Positions 63,673 through 64,000 of a stretch of DNA of 64,000 nt are shown here, piece after piece; the first letter of the stretch is position 1, and each line of letters starts with the position of its first letter. Source of the stretch: Echinococcus granulosus (lineage: Eukaryota; Platyhelminthes; Cestoda; Cyclophyllidea; Taeniidae); the NCBI RefSeq assembly GCF_000524195.1, contig NW_020170443.1:146535-210534 (forward strand). The letters are read 5' to 3'. The notes under the pieces were generated by a model that saw only the letters and a list, made by a program, of their open reading frames with translations, did no database searches and was not told the DNA's origin. The translations under genes and the position numbers were made by a program.

Positions 63673-64000
63673 GTGATTTACTGGTGCTACTAACTTTGTC
63701 CCTCCTATTCTTGTGTGTGTGTGTGTATATAGGCCACATAAAAAAAAGCTGTTAATACCTTACCTTGAGCCTGAAATCCAGATCGAGAGATCTATTAACG
63801 TTGCTGGGCCTAGCGGACATTCAGTTCACGCATGGAAGTTGCATTTACCGAAGGGAAGTAATCTAACCTGCTGAAATCACACCATCCCGGATTCATGGGG
63901 CGTAAAGTAGAAGGAACTTTACTTTGTTATGTGAATAAGGCACTGCTTAAGGATCTAGTGATACCTCTCTCCGAATGGGGACATTCCCAGCAAAGGCGAG
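63673..64000. other. TBX20 3' flank
   Basis: A short (GT)n tract lies at 63712-63727. No canonical AATAAA is visible before the window edge, and no further exon was recognised. Confidence 0.4.

Overview
The window is eukaryotic nuclear DNA and looks like a flatworm, most probably a cestode. Three things point there. Many introns are only 30-42 bp and sit beside long ones. The genes are intron-rich orthologues of animal genes, including a Sec-encoding SELENOT and a TBX20. There is also a non-coding miniature LTR element of the kind known from taeniid tapeworms. The species call is inference; the gene calls come from family motifs recognised by eye and from exon chains whose splice phases and total lengths agree.

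Layout, left to right. 1978-4320 (-): middle part of a TOGARAM1-like (crescerin) gene with one apparent frameshift. 5257-5540: a 92-bp tandem unit interrupted by a 100-N assembly gap. 6880-17064 (+): long-chain acyl-CoA synthetase of the ACSL3/4 class, 8 exons, 797 aa. 17699-24059 (+): serine hydroxymethyltransferase, 8 exons, 477 aa. 24998-25987 (-): a complete TRIM-like element with two 198-bp LTRs, primer-binding site, polypurine tract and CTTT target duplication; a diverged solo LTR lies at 51033-51203. 27033-35002 (+): NBAS, 7 exons, 2360 aa, including a GC-AG intron. 36051-37974 (-): selenoprotein T with an in-frame TGA in the CVSU redox motif. 39781-43029 (-): DCUN1D1/2-type Nedd8 ligase co-factor, with a probable ATG-only first exon, a GC-AG intron and a fossil IS630/Tc1/mariner transposase in its last intron. 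44066-50266 (-): TTLL11 tubulin polyglutamylase, 12 exons, 1043 aa. 50330-57292: about 7 kb without a gene. 57293-63672 (+): T-box factor TBX20, 7 exons, 454 aa.

The genes are neighbours rather than a pathway. Two are ciliary or microtubule genes (TOGARAM1, TTLL11), two act at the ER (NBAS in Golgi-ER tethering, SELENOT as an ER oxidoreductase), two are metabolic (ACSL, SHMT), one regulates cullin neddylation, and one is a developmental transcription factor. The most unusual structural event is an inverted copy of about 490 bp of TTLL11 (46 bp of one exon plus the adjoining intron), which now lies inside intron 1 of TBX20, 14 kb away.

I found no wholly new gene system. The strongest second-look items are the TRIM element, the TTLL11-to-TBX20 inverted duplication, the recoded UGA in SELENOT, the GC-AG and very small introns, and the likely indel in TOGARAM1.
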